Position numbers and translations under genes: made by a program
From: Capilliphycus robustus
GTDB lineage: Bacteria > Cyanobacteriota > Cyanobacteriia > Cyanobacteriales > Microcoleaceae
Assembly: GCF_034932365.1 (NCBI RefSeq)
Contig: NZ_JAYGHR010000003.1
Location: forward strand, 167,086-231,085
DNA: 64,000 bases
Reading direction: 5' to 3'
Notes under the pieces: model-generated
Database searches by the model: none
Seen by the model: only the letters and a program-made list of their open reading frames with translations
Told to the model about the DNA's origin: nothing
Part shown: piece by piece, positions 36,206-44,888 of the stretch
How positions within the stretch are numbered: position 1 is the stretch's first letter
How the letters are laid out: the number at the start of each line of letters is the position of its first letter

Positions 36206-38014
36206 TCAATTATTCCAGTTAAATTTCATCTCTAATAAATCTTCTAACTCTTGATTGTAAGTCTGGAAGTAACTGCTTAATAGATTTCTCATAGATTCAT
36301 CCAAGTCAGGATAAGAACGAGCATTATATTTTTTATACTCAGTTAAAGGATAATTAGACAAGCCCAAAAAGTCAAACATTTGCTGTAAAATACAACTCGG
36401 ATTAGAATAAAATCTCTCACTCGAAATAATAAACATTTGCTTTCGAGGGAAAATCTCTAACCATTTTTTAAAAAATTCTACATAAACGCCTCTAGCAATA
36501 TAACTATTGGGTTGATTCCAGTGACTCATATTGGGAGTATTTAATCGTTCAATTTCAGAGATCATCGCCTCTTCTAAGGAACGAAATTCCCAATTCATGC
36601 TGACCCACTGATAATAGTGAGAAACCGCTCGATAAATTGGATTTCTCAAGACAACAATTAGTTTTGTTTTTGGAAAAGTCTTAAAAAGACGTTCTGGAGT
36701 TTCTGAGTGATCAAGATAACTGGGTGTTGCTTCTCCTGTTAATATATTTTGATTCGCCATAACTGGAGGAAAATGTGCTAAGTACCAGTCAATTCCCCGA
36801 TGATATTTGGTTGACCAAAAATCGATTTCTTTAATTAAAGACGGCATAATCTGAGGATGTTTAGCCAAATAATAGTATAAAGACGTGGTTCCGCCTTTCT
36901 GGGTTCCAATAATGATAAAATTGGGCTGGTTAACTGGCTCTAATTTTTCAAAATTTTGCATCCAGTCGGGATGAAATTGTTGAATTTTTTGATAACAAGC
37001 GGCTTGATAACACAATAACGCTTCATCTAATTCTCCTTTTAGAGCTAAAATTTCTCCTAAATTCACATAAGACCAAATTGAGCAAGGATTTTGTTCAATA
37101 GCTTGTCGGTATAAATGTTCAGCCGTTTCTAATTTTCCTTGTTGAGCCAATATTTCCCACAATCCTTGATAGACCCAAGTTGGCATTTCCGGCTTCAATT
37201 CAATCGCTTTTAGATAGGCTAAAATAGCCTCATCCCACTCTTGCTGTTGAGATAAAGCAACTCCTAAATTATAGTAACCTTGATAGGTTGCAGGGTTAGT
37301 TTTGATTGCATAATGATAAGATTTTAGCCGTTCTTTAAGCTTTATTTGTGTTTTTTGAATCTTTTCTAACTCGATTGTGGCTGTTAAGTCTTCGGGCTGA
37401 ATTTCTAAGACTATTTCATAGAATAATGCTGCTAATTTAAGGTTTTTGCTTTGATGAAAAATATCAGCCAGCTTCAGACAAGTTTCAACCTCATTTTGGG
37501 TTAACTCAAGAAGCCGACAATAATTTTGTTTTTCTCCAGAGTAATGCTGAATCGCTTCTTCTAATTTTACATAGACTTCTGACAAACTAAGTTGTCTATG
37601 AATCGCTTGAAAATAAGCATAAATCGCTTCCCCCCAGCGACTTTCTTGACTGAGAGCTACTCCTAATTTATAGTAAGACCAAGCAAAGTCGGAATCTAGA
37701 ACAATAGCCTGTGAATAAGCAGAAATCGCCTCTTGAAATTGATTCATTTCTGAAAGCGCATTTCCCAAATTATAGTAAGACCAAGAAAACTTAGGATTCA
37801 GTTGAATTGCATGATGATAAGCCGAAATCGCTTCTTCCCATTTTTCTAACTGAAAGAAAGCTTCGCCTAACTGATGATAAGACCAAGAAAACTTAGAGTT
37901 CAGTTCGATTGAACGTTGATAAAGAGAAATTGCAGCCTCAATGTTTCCTTGAGAAAAAAGCAGTTCAGCTTGTTGGTAAAATTGAAATGCTTCCGGGGGG
38001 ATAAATTCAGACAT
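36206..38014 (-). CDS. TPR repeats fused to sulfotransferase
   Basis: TPR units cover residues 1-350; several near the N-terminus repeat the text WSYYNLGNALSEMNQFQEAI with small changes. Residues about 360-602 form a PAPS-dependent sulfotransferase (FIIIGTQKGGTTSLYYYLA; LIVVLRNPIYRAVSHYYQW). It is a paralogue of the gene at 29966-31804 and the most upstream of the five TPR fusions on this strand. It lies six bp downstream of the small membrane-protein gene, so the two are probably co-transcribed. Confidence 0.88.
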   Translation of the reverse strand: MSEFIPPEAFQFYQQAELLFSQGNIEAAISLYQRSIELNSKFSWSYHQLGEAFFQLEKWEEAISAYHHAIQLNPKFSWSYYNLGNALSEMNQFQEAISAYSQAIVLDSDFAWSYYKLGVALSQESRWGEAIYAYFQAIHRQLSLSEVYVKLEEAIQHYSGEKQNYCRLLELTQNEVETCLKLADIFHQSKNLKLAALFYEIVLEIQPEDLTATIELEKIQKTQIKLKERLKSYHYAIKTNPATYQGYYNLGVALSQQQEWDEAILAYLKAIELKPEMPTWVYQGLWEILAQQGKLETAEHLYRQAIEQNPCSIWSYVNLGEILALKGELDEALLCYQAACYQKIQQFHPDWMQNFEKLEPVNQPNFIIIGTQKGGTTSLYYYLAKHPQIMPSLIKEIDFWSTKYHRGIDWYLAHFPPVMANQNILTGEATPSYLDHSETPERLFKTFPKTKLIVVLRNPIYRAVSHYYQWVSMNWEFRSLEEAMISEIERLNTPNMSHWNQPNSYIARGVYVEFFKKWLEIFPRKQMFIISSERFYSNPSCILQQMFDFLGLSNYPLTEYKKYNARSYPDLDESMRNLLSSYFQTYNQELEDLLEMKFNWNN

Positions 38015-38020
38015 TCAGTT

Positions 38021-38263
38021 TTACAAATCTTTCGTGAGAATGTGCATTAAGTATGAAATCGAAAATGCCACAAGTGGGATACCAATTAAAAATCCTAATA
38101 AAACCTTTGAAATTGAACTAGCAATCATCAAAAGTGCAATGTAGGGAACTCCAAGAATAAGAGTCGCCATCACAATTTTCAAGGGAGTCCACTTAATCTC
38201 CCGTTTTAAGTGTTGAAAAGATTGACCTTCTAGGTTACGGAGAGTCGGAGGTTTTCCAGACAT
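38021..38263 (-). CDS. Small two-helix membrane protein
   Basis: The 80-residue protein has a polar N-terminus (about 30 residues) and two hydrophobic helices, IVMATLILGVPYIALLMIAS and VLLGFLIGIPLVAFSISYL. I do not recognise a family. It sits directly upstream of the TPR-sulfotransferase fusion on the same strand (six-base gap) and starts the run of six minus-strand genes. It could anchor or organise the TPR proteins at the membrane; that is speculation from position only. Confidence 0.6.
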   Translation of the reverse strand: MSGKPPTLRNLEGQSFQHLKREIKWTPLKIVMATLILGVPYIALLMIASSISKVLLGFLIGIPLVAFSISYLMHILTKDL

Positions 38264-38384
38264 TGCCCACTCCTTGAGAAGAAAAATATCAGAAAATTAC
38301 AACAACATATCAGAAGTTTTACACTTCTAACTCTTTGTGGTACATGATATATAGGATAGCAAAAAGTTGAGCAAAAGCGAATAG

Positions 38385-41300
38385 ATGTCAACGGTGATGG
38401 AAACTCGTCTAGTTAGCGTAATCATTCCAGTATATAACGGTAGCCGCTACCTTAGCCAAGCCGTCGAGAGTGTTTTGAGTCAAACGGATTGTCATTTTGA
38501 AGTCATTGTTGTTGATGATGGTTCCACAGATAATACTTCTGAGATTTTACAACATTATAGCGATCGCATCCGTTATTTTTTTCAAAAAAATCAAGGGGTG
38601 GCGGCGGCGAGAAATCGGGGAATTCAGGAAGCAAAAGCGGAGTTCATTGCCTTACTCGATCAAGATGATCTTTTTCTTCCTGATAAACTCGCAGAACAAA
38701 TCGCTTGTTTTGAAACATTTTCAGAAGTTGGATTTGTTAACAGTGGTTGGCGTTTAATTGATCGAGAAGGAAACCCCATTTCTGATATTGAACCTTGGCA
38801 TGATTTACCTAATTTAGACTTAAAAACACTGATTATACACTCTCCAATTTTACCCAGTTCCATGATGTTTCGGCGAACTTGGTGGGAGAAAGTTGGCGGG
38901 TTTGATTCTCGGTTTAACGGAGTAGATGATGCTGAATTTGTTTGGCGGTTAGCAGTAGCCGGATGTCAGGCGATTTGGTTGCAAAAAATAACCGTTGAAT
39001 ATCGCCAACATGAGCAAACTGTTTCTAATCAAAAAGCCGTTGAACGTGCAGAAACTTTGATAGCTGCTCAAAATTACTTTTTTAGTCAAAGTCATCTATC
39101 TGATGCCGTTCGTCAACTTGAAAAGCCGGCTCGTTATCAAGAATTAACTTGGTTAGCTTGGCATCTTTATTATACAAAAAATTATCAAAATATGGCTGAA
39201 TATCTCCATAAATCTTTAGCCTATACTCCTGACAACATCCCAATTACAATTTCTGATTGGATTAAACGGTTTACCGGACATTGTAACGCCTACGGTGAAC
39301 AATTTAATCTAGAATCTTTTAGAAAATTACCTCAATGGCAACAACTGATTTCTAGTCTTCTTCCTTCTCCACCCCCAAAAGTGAGTGTAATTATTCCCGC
39401 TTACAACTGTGAACAATATATTGAACAAGCGGTTAAAAGTGTATTAGAACAAACTTATACTGATTATGAATTGATTGTGATTAATGACGGTTCGACGGAT
39501 AATACAAAACAGATTTTAAGTGCTTATTTAGATGTAATTCGATATATTTATCAACCGAATCAGGGTGCTGCAAAAGCGAGAAATCATGGCTGTAAACTCG
39601 CTAAAGGTCAATTCTTAGCCTTTCTCGATGGAGATGATTTTTTTACTCCCAATAAATTAGCGGAACAGGTTAATTTTTTTGAACAAGATTCGACAATTGA
39701 TTTAGTTCAAAGTGGTTGGATGATGGTTAATAAAACAGGTGAAAATCTAGCTGATATTACACCTTGGAAAGATGCACCGGAACTCAATTTAGAAACTTGG
39801 CTTTTGCATAAATGTGTCCGTCCAAGTGCTTTGATAATTAGAAAAATTTGGTGGGAAAAAGTCGGAGGATTTGATCATCGTTATCCCCCCACAGAAGACT
39901 TAGATTTTGTTCTCCGTTTGGCTTTAATGGGATGTAAAGCCGTTTGGTTGAAAGCAATTCATGCAGGTTATCGTCAGCATGACAGTAATTTAATGTCAGG
40001 GGGAGAACGAGTAATTAAAAATACCGAACTTTTGATGAATCAGTTTTTTAATAGGCGAGACATTCCCGAAAATATTCAACAGTTAAAACAGAAAGAACAT
40101 TATCAACGTTGGGTATGGTTAGCATGGCGAATGTATCGAGATGGTTATTCTACATTAATGACTGATTGCTTCAAAAAATCTTTGAACTACACCTCGGATT
40201 TTAAAGCTAATATTCTTACACACTGGATAAAAGCTTTTAGCAATATTTCGGCAGAATATGGTGAACCTTTTGATGCTCAAAAATTAATGCAATCTCCAGA
40301 ATGGCAACAAGCTGTTACTTACTTAATGAGTAAAACTTCTTTTGAGAACAGTCAGAATTTATCTCGTAAACAACATATTCTTTTAATGAATACAGATGAT
40401 CCCGGAATTGGGGGTTTAGCTCAATACGATCATTTAATTATGTGTCAGTTGGCTAAAATGGGGTATAAAGTAACAGCTATTCGTCCCCAACATTCTAGTC
40501 CCTTAGTTGAACAAGAACAACAATTAGGCATTCAACAATACTGGCTAGAATATAGTACCAGTCAAGATTTATCGAGAATTTTAAGAAACACAAAAGATGC
40601 GGAAGAAATTTATGCTAAATTCCAACCCGATTTTATCATTTTTAGCGATGGTTGGCCGTTTTCCCATTTTGCAGCTAAACAAGTCGCCATTCAACAAAAT
40701 ATTCCCTATATGATTGCATTAGGTTTAGCGACTCCCGAACACAAAGATTTTACAATGGGTGATAATATTCCCTACGTTGAAGGCGTCTTATATCAATATG
40801 GTTTAGCTCAAGCAGTTAATGTCGCCGCCAAAGAACATTTAAACATTCTCCACGAACAGTTTAAACTCCCTAAAAACAAAGGAAACGTCATTTATTATGG
40901 ACGTTCTGAGAAATATTTTTCGCCGCCTAATCCCTCAACTCGTCAACGTTTACGTCAAGAAATTGGCATTCCTGATGATGGAATAATGTGTTTTACTTCT
41001 GCGAGACTTGCTCCCATAAAAGGACATCGTTATCAACTCGAAGCCATTGCCCAATTAAAACAGACTTCTATCTGGAATAAATTATACTTTGTTTGGGCAG
41101 GAACAGGTCAAGGAAGTGATCATAATCTTGAACCTGAACTCCAAGAAAAAGTTCAAAAAATTGGTGTTAGTAATCAGGTAAAATTATTAGGACAACGTTG
41201 GGATATTCCCGACTGGTTAGAAGCTTGTGATATTTTCATTTTAACCTCTCTAGCCGAAGCTGCACCGTCTTTTGCGGTTATGGAAGCAATGGCTAAAGGT

Positions 41301-41870
41301 GTACCAATTATCGCCTCGGCTGCGGGGGGAATTCCTGAAGGTTTAGGAGATACTGGTCAACTTTTACCTGATCCTAATTTTTATCCAGAAGACACTGTAA
41401 AAGTATTAGTTGAAACCCTAAAAGAATGGGCAATTAATCCTGAAATAAGACAAAAAAAAGCAATTGCTGCTAAACAAAGAGCCGAACAACTGTTTAAAGA
41501 AGAACGAATGCTCAAAGAAACTCTAGAAGTGATTGAACAGGCATTATCTGATGATTCTAGTAATAATTTTGCCGATTTACCTCATGTCAAAAAAGGAGTT
41601 AAAAACCTCAACCAACGCCTAGAGTATGCGGGTCAAGTTTGGAATGCTTGGAATGCTTACCGTCAAGGAAACGAAGAACAAATGAAACGCTATCTTCAAC
41701 AAGCCTTAAAATGTTCGCCCTTTTCGTTTTCAACCGAAATACTCTTAGATTGGATTGATGATTTTTCTCGGCTGTTTCAACAGAAAGGAGAACAATTCGA
41801 TATCGAAGACTTAAGTCAATGCTCCGCTTGGAAGAATATAGTCGAAAATGACTTGAGAATACCCCGATAA
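38385..41870 (+). CDS. Three-domain glycosyltransferase: GT2-GT2-GT4
   Basis: The 1161-residue protein contains three transferases in tandem. The first GT2 covers about 8-230 (IIPVYNGSRYL, LLDQDD), the second about 330-560 (IIPAYNCEQYI, FLDGDD) and a GT4/GT-B unit about 650-1050 (SARLAPIKGHRYQLEAI, LAEAAPSFAVMEAMAKGVPII). After each transferase comes a ~80-residue helical module (WLAWHLYY..., WLAWRMYRDG..., WNAWNAYRQG...), also found after the GT2 at 26259. Such multi-transferase proteins build repeating polysaccharides processively (family knowledge). It is divergent from the TPR cluster; a 40-bp gap leads to the Uma2 gene. Confidence 0.9.
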   Translation: MSTVMETRLVSVIIPVYNGSRYLSQAVESVLSQTDCHFEVIVVDDGSTDNTSEILQHYSDRIRYFFQKNQGVAAARNRGIQEAKAEFIALLDQDDLFLPDKLAEQIACFETFSEVGFVNSGWRLIDREGNPISDIEPWHDLPNLDLKTLIIHSPILPSSMMFRRTWWEKVGGFDSRFNGVDDAEFVWRLAVAGCQAIWLQKITVEYRQHEQTVSNQKAVERAETLIAAQNYFFSQSHLSDAVRQLEKPARYQELTWLAWHLYYTKNYQNMAEYLHKSLAYTPDNIPITISDWIKRFTGHCNAYGEQFNLESFRKLPQWQQLISSLLPSPPPKVSVIIPAYNCEQYIEQAVKSVLEQTYTDYELIVINDGSTDNTKQILSAYLDVIRYIYQPNQGAAKARNHGCKLAKGQFLAFLDGDDFFTPNKLAEQVNFFEQDSTIDLVQSGWMMVNKTGENLADITPWKDAPELNLETWLLHKCVRPSALIIRKIWWEKVGGFDHRYPPTEDLDFVLRLALMGCKAVWLKAIHAGYRQHDSNLMSGGERVIKNTELLMNQFFNRRDIPENIQQLKQKEHYQRWVWLAWRMYRDGYSTLMTDCFKKSLNYTSDFKANILTHWIKAFSNISAEYGEPFDAQKLMQSPEWQQAVTYLMSKTSFENSQNLSRKQHILLMNTDDPGIGGLAQYDHLIMCQLAKMGYKVTAIRPQHSSPLVEQEQQLGIQQYWLEYSTSQDLSRILRNTKDAEEIYAKFQPDFIIFSDGWPFSHFAAKQVAIQQNIPYMIALGLATPEHKDFTMGDNIPYVEGVLYQYGLAQAVNVAAKEHLNILHEQFKLPKNKGNVIYYGRSEKYFSPPNPSTRQRLRQEIGIPDDGIMCFTSARLAPIKGHRYQLEAIAQLKQTSIWNKLYFVWAGTGQGSDHNLEPELQEKVQKIGVSNQVKLLGQRWDIPDWLEACDIFILTSLAEAAPSFAVMEAMAKGVPIIASAAGGIPEGLGDTGQLLPDPNFYPEDTVKVLVETLKEWAINPEIRQKKAIAAKQRAEQLFKEERMLKETLEVIEQALSDDSSNNFADLPHVKKGVKNLNQRLEYAGQVWNAWNAYRQGNEEQMKRYLQQALKCSPFSFSTEILLDWIDDFSRLFQQKGEQFDIEDLSQCSAWKNIVENDLRIPR

Positions 41871-41910
41871 AGTGTTAAAATAAAAACAGATAAAAACGGA
41901 ACTTGCTCTG

Positions 41911-42657
41911 ATGTCAGAACCTCAAATTATTGAAGAAAAACTTCCGGTCATTGCTTTACCTCCCACTCAAGATGATCTCCCTTGTGATGATGGAATTCCG
42001 ATGGAAACTGAACGCCATAAACATCAATCCGATTTATTAATAAATGCCCTGTGGGAACGATTAAAACAGCAAAATGCCTATGTGGGAGGCAATATGTTTG
42101 TTTATTTTAGTCTGGAGCAAGTTCGCAACCAAGACTTTCGCGGGCCAGATGTATTTGTAGTTTTAGATGTTCCGCGCCAAGAACGCAAAAGTTGGGTGAT
42201 TTGGGAAGAAGGAAAAGGGCCAGATATTGTGATTGAATTATTGTCTGAGAGTACCCTTTCTCGTGATAAAACCGAGAAAAAACGGATTTATCAATCTCAA
42301 ATGCGAGTGCCGGAATATTTTTGGTATGATCCTTTTAACCCCGAAGATTTTCAAGGATTTCGCTTACAAGGGAGTGTTTATCAACCTCTAGAACCTGACG
42401 AACAAGGACGTTTAATGAGTCAAGAATTAGAGTTAGCCTTAGTTAAATGGTCAGGCAGTTATCGAGAGATTGATACGGTTTGGTTAAGGTGGGCAACTTT
42501 AGAGGGAGAACTACTTCCAACAACAGAAGAAATTGCCGAACAACAACGCCAACGGGCTGAACAACAACGCCAACGGGCTGAACTTGCCGAACAACAACTC
42601 GAACAATTGAAACAACAGTTGAGAGAAAGGGGAATTGATATGCCAGAATTAGACTAG
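41911..42657 (+). CDS. Uma2 (DUF820) family PD-(D/E)XK nuclease-like protein
   Basis: The 248-residue protein has the Uma2 core: DFRGPDVFVVLDVP (Asp of the PD motif), GPDIVIELLSEST (E-x-L of the nuclease core) and the downstream K, Y and YDPFN positions. Uma2 genes are multiplied in cyanobacteria and are predicted restriction-like endonucleases of unknown role. The C-terminus is a Gln/Glu/Arg-rich coiled coil with QRQRAE repeats. It lies 40 bp after the GT2-GT2-GT4 gene and may share its transcript. Confidence 0.88.
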   Translation: MSEPQIIEEKLPVIALPPTQDDLPCDDGIPMETERHKHQSDLLINALWERLKQQNAYVGGNMFVYFSLEQVRNQDFRGPDVFVVLDVPRQERKSWVIWEEGKGPDIVIELLSESTLSRDKTEKKRIYQSQMRVPEYFWYDPFNPEDFQGFRLQGSVYQPLEPDEQGRLMSQELELALVKWSGSYREIDTVWLRWATLEGELLPTTEEIAEQQRQRAEQQRQRAELAEQQLEQLKQQLRERGIDMPELD

Positions 42658-42714
42658 GAATCAAGAGATAATTAAGAGGAGTGCATCTCAACAGGTAGAC
42701 ATTGAGGAAATATA

Positions 42715-43674
42715 ATGAAAACGGCTTTAATTTGTGGAATATCAGGACAAGATGGAGCCTATCTCGCTGACTTATTATTAAAAAATGGCTATTCCGTTTG
42801 TGGCACCTCACGGGATGCTCAAATGTCATCGTTTCAAAACTTGTCTCGCTTGGGGATTTTAGAACAAGTTAAACTAGAGTCCATGAGCTTAACAGACTTT
42901 CGGAGTGTGTTGCAAGTTCTCACCAAAATTAAACCCGATGAAGTCTATAATTTAGCCGCCCAAAGTTCAGTGGGTTTATCCTTTAACCAACCAGTAGAAA
43001 CCCTTGAAAGCATTGCAACAGGAACCCTAAACCTCTTAGAAGCGATTCGGTTTACAGGCGCCAAAACCAAACTTTATAACGCAGGTTCAAGTGAATGTTT
43101 TGGAAATACAGGGGAACTTGCCGCCGATGAAAATACGCCTTTTCGTCCTCGCAGTCCCTACGCCGTCGCCAAGTCCGCCGCTTTTTGGGAAGTCGCAAAC
43201 TATCGAGAAGCCTATGGTTTATTCGCCTGCTCTGGTATTTTATTTAACCATGAATCCCCCCTACGACCCGAACGATTTGTCACCCAAAAAATCATTACAA
43301 CCGCCTGTAAAATTGCTGAAGGAAGTGCAGAAAAACTTTATTTAGGGGATATTTCCGTACAACGAGATTGGGGTTGGGCGCCGGAATACGTGGAAGCCAT
43401 GCACAAAATGTTACAACATGATGAACCCGATGATTATGTGATTGCCACAGGAGAAACTTCATCATTACAAGATTTTGTCGCCGAAGCCTTTACTTGTTTG
43501 GGTCTGAACTGGCAAGATTATGTAGAAACCGATCAAAGTTTGTATAGACCGACTGATATTGCGGTAGGTCGCGCGAACCCAGCTAAAGCCAAAGAAAAAT
43601 TAGGATGGCAAGCGCAGTACAAACTCCCCGATGTTGTCCGCATGATGATTGAAGCTCGACAAAAGGGATTTTAG
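42715..43674 (+). CDS. gmd: GDP-mannose 4,6-dehydratase
   Basis: This is an extended short-chain dehydrogenase/reductase of 319 residues with GISGQDGAYLADLLL (NADP binding), AAQSSVGLSF and GSSECFG. The catalytic YxxxK is in SPYAVAK, followed by FNHESPLRPERFVT. Gmd makes GDP-4-keto-6-deoxymannose, precursor of GDP-fucose, GDP-rhamnose or GDP-perosamine, which would feed the neighbouring glycosyltransferases. It is shorter than the ~370-residue enterobacterial enzyme but within the range of this group. No GDP-fucose synthase is in the window. Confidence 0.92.
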   Translation: MKTALICGISGQDGAYLADLLLKNGYSVCGTSRDAQMSSFQNLSRLGILEQVKLESMSLTDFRSVLQVLTKIKPDEVYNLAAQSSVGLSFNQPVETLESIATGTLNLLEAIRFTGAKTKLYNAGSSECFGNTGELAADENTPFRPRSPYAVAKSAAFWEVANYREAYGLFACSGILFNHESPLRPERFVTQKIITTACKIAEGSAEKLYLGDISVQRDWGWAPEYVEAMHKMLQHDEPDDYVIATGETSSLQDFVAEAFTCLGLNWQDYVETDQSLYRPTDIAVGRANPAKAKEKLGWQAQYKLPDVVRMMIEARQKGF

Positions 43675-43721
43675 TCTAAAGTGAAGTAGTAGAATAATAG
43701 ACGATAGGCAATCTGCGGGTT

Positions 43722-43728
43722 AGGAGGG
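43722..43728 (+). promoter_or_regulatory. Shine-Dalgarno that selects a TTG start
   Basis: AGGAGGG is eight bases before TTG at 43737. The reading frame is closed by a TGA at 43731-43733, so TTG 43737 is the only usable near-upstream start. An ATG at 43730 is out of frame, ends after four codons and lies one base from this site. Confidence 0.7.
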
Positions 43729-43736
43729 TATGAATC

Positions 43737-44585
43737 TTGGATGAACTCAGAGGAGCATTGGAACTCGCAACCGAAGAGGAGTTGCAACAACTAACCGAAT
43801 TGCTGTTTAGCCGTCGGTTTAATCCCTTAGACTATTTCAACACCCCTCAACCCATTGATGTTCAAAGTCGTGACCATGAAGCTTGGCTGGATGCACTCGA
43901 ACAACGATTTCGCTATTTAGCCGCAGATGGACTCACCGTGTTGAGAGGACGCACTCACCAAGTTAGCTATCGTCAAGCTTTAATACAAGTTTGTCGTTAT
44001 CTGAAAATATCCTATTCTAAAAATCTCTCAACGACTGATTTAGAAGCTGAAATCTTTTTATTTTTGTTAGGACGGGCTTGGAAACGTTTACCCGCTTCCG
44101 AACAACAAGCCCTGACTCTACGCATTAGCCACGCTCTGGCTGAGTCGAACTCCGCTCAACCCTTGCCGTTGTCTGCTCAAAAAGACCCTTTAGGGTTCTT
44201 ATTTAAAGCTGGAAGTGCGATCGCAGTCAGTACCATTGTACAGCCCATTGTGTTGCAACAACTCGCCCGTCAATTTGCCCTGCATTTTGCCAAATACCAA
44301 ATGGCAAAACAGACTATTGTCCAAGGAGGCGCAACCGCCGCCACCCAGTTCCAAAGTTATGTTACTGTTCAGATGGCAAAACGAGGAATGGCCGTTAGTG
44401 CAGCCCGTTATGGTGCTACTCGCAGTGTGTTTGCACTTCTTGGCCCAGTGTTGTGGACTTGGTTTGTGGCTGATGTTGGCTGGAAAACCATCTCAACAAA
44501 CTACGCCCGTATTATTCCCACTATTTTTACTTTGGCACAAATTCGCCTGACTCGTTCAGATTGGGCTTGGGAACCTGTTGGATAA
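43737..44585 (+). CDS. YaaW-like protein of unknown function
   Basis: The 282-residue protein has a helical N-terminal half (DELRGALELATEEELQQLTELLFSRRFNPLDYF, quoted as a motif across two segments) and a hydrophobic C-terminal half. In the C-terminal half GSAIAVSTIVQPIVLQQLARQF and FALLGPVLWTWFVADVGWKTI are probably membrane-associated. The N-terminal LTELLF...LDY text and the C-terminal WTWFVADVGWKTI resemble the YaaW/DUF3944-type family. Function unknown. Translation starts at TTG, dictated by a strong Shine-Dalgarno and an immediately preceding stop. Repeat-rich DNA follows. Confidence 0.75.
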   Translation: MDELRGALELATEEELQQLTELLFSRRFNPLDYFNTPQPIDVQSRDHEAWLDALEQRFRYLAADGLTVLRGRTHQVSYRQALIQVCRYLKISYSKNLSTTDLEAEIFLFLLGRAWKRLPASEQQALTLRISHALAESNSAQPLPLSAQKDPLGFLFKAGSAIAVSTIVQPIVLQQLARQFALHFAKYQMAKQTIVQGGATAATQFQSYVTVQMAKRGMAVSAARYGATRSVFALLGPVLWTWFVADVGWKTISTNYARIIPTIFTLAQIRLTRSDWAWEPVG

Positions 44586-44593
44586 ACAGCGAT

Positions 44594-44653
44594 GTAGGGG
44601 CGGGTTCCGAATTAATCTATGTTTTTCCACAGATAACCTGTATAAACCCGCCC
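44594..44653 (-). repeat. Inverted-orientation copy of the GGGCGGGTT palindromic repeat
   Basis: Read on the minus strand this 60-bp block starts GGGCGGGTTTATA and ends GGAACCCGCCCCTAC, the same framework as the copies at 4559, 44672 and 47200, with a more diverged middle. It begins nine bases after the stop of the YaaW-like gene. Confidence 0.8.
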
Positions 44654-44671
44654 TTCTTACTATTTTTTTTC

Positions 44672-44859
44672 CTGTTCCCTGAAAAAGTGGGGCGGGTTTA
44701 TGTAAGCTATTTGTAGGAAAACATAAATCTGAGTGGAACCCGCCCCTACAAAACTGGTCACTGATAACTGATAACTGTTCCCTGAAAAAGTGGGGCGGGT
44801 TTATGTAAGTTATTTGTAGGAAAACATAAATCTGAGTGGAACCCGCCCCTACAAAACTG
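44672..44859. repeat. Two 85-bp direct copies (period 103 bp) of the palindromic repeat with CTGATAA heptamers
   Basis: Copies at 44672-44756 and 44775-44859 differ at one position. Each holds GGGGCGGGTTTATGTAAG...GAACCCGCCCCTAC and is flanked by ACTGATAACTGATAACTG heptamer repeats, well known in cyanobacterial intergenic DNA. Together with the inverted copy at 44594 they fill the 303-bp space between the YaaW-like and O-antigen-ligase genes; no gene is seen there. Confidence 0.88.
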
Positions 44860-44888
44860 ATAACTGATAACTGTTCACTGTAAAAGCT

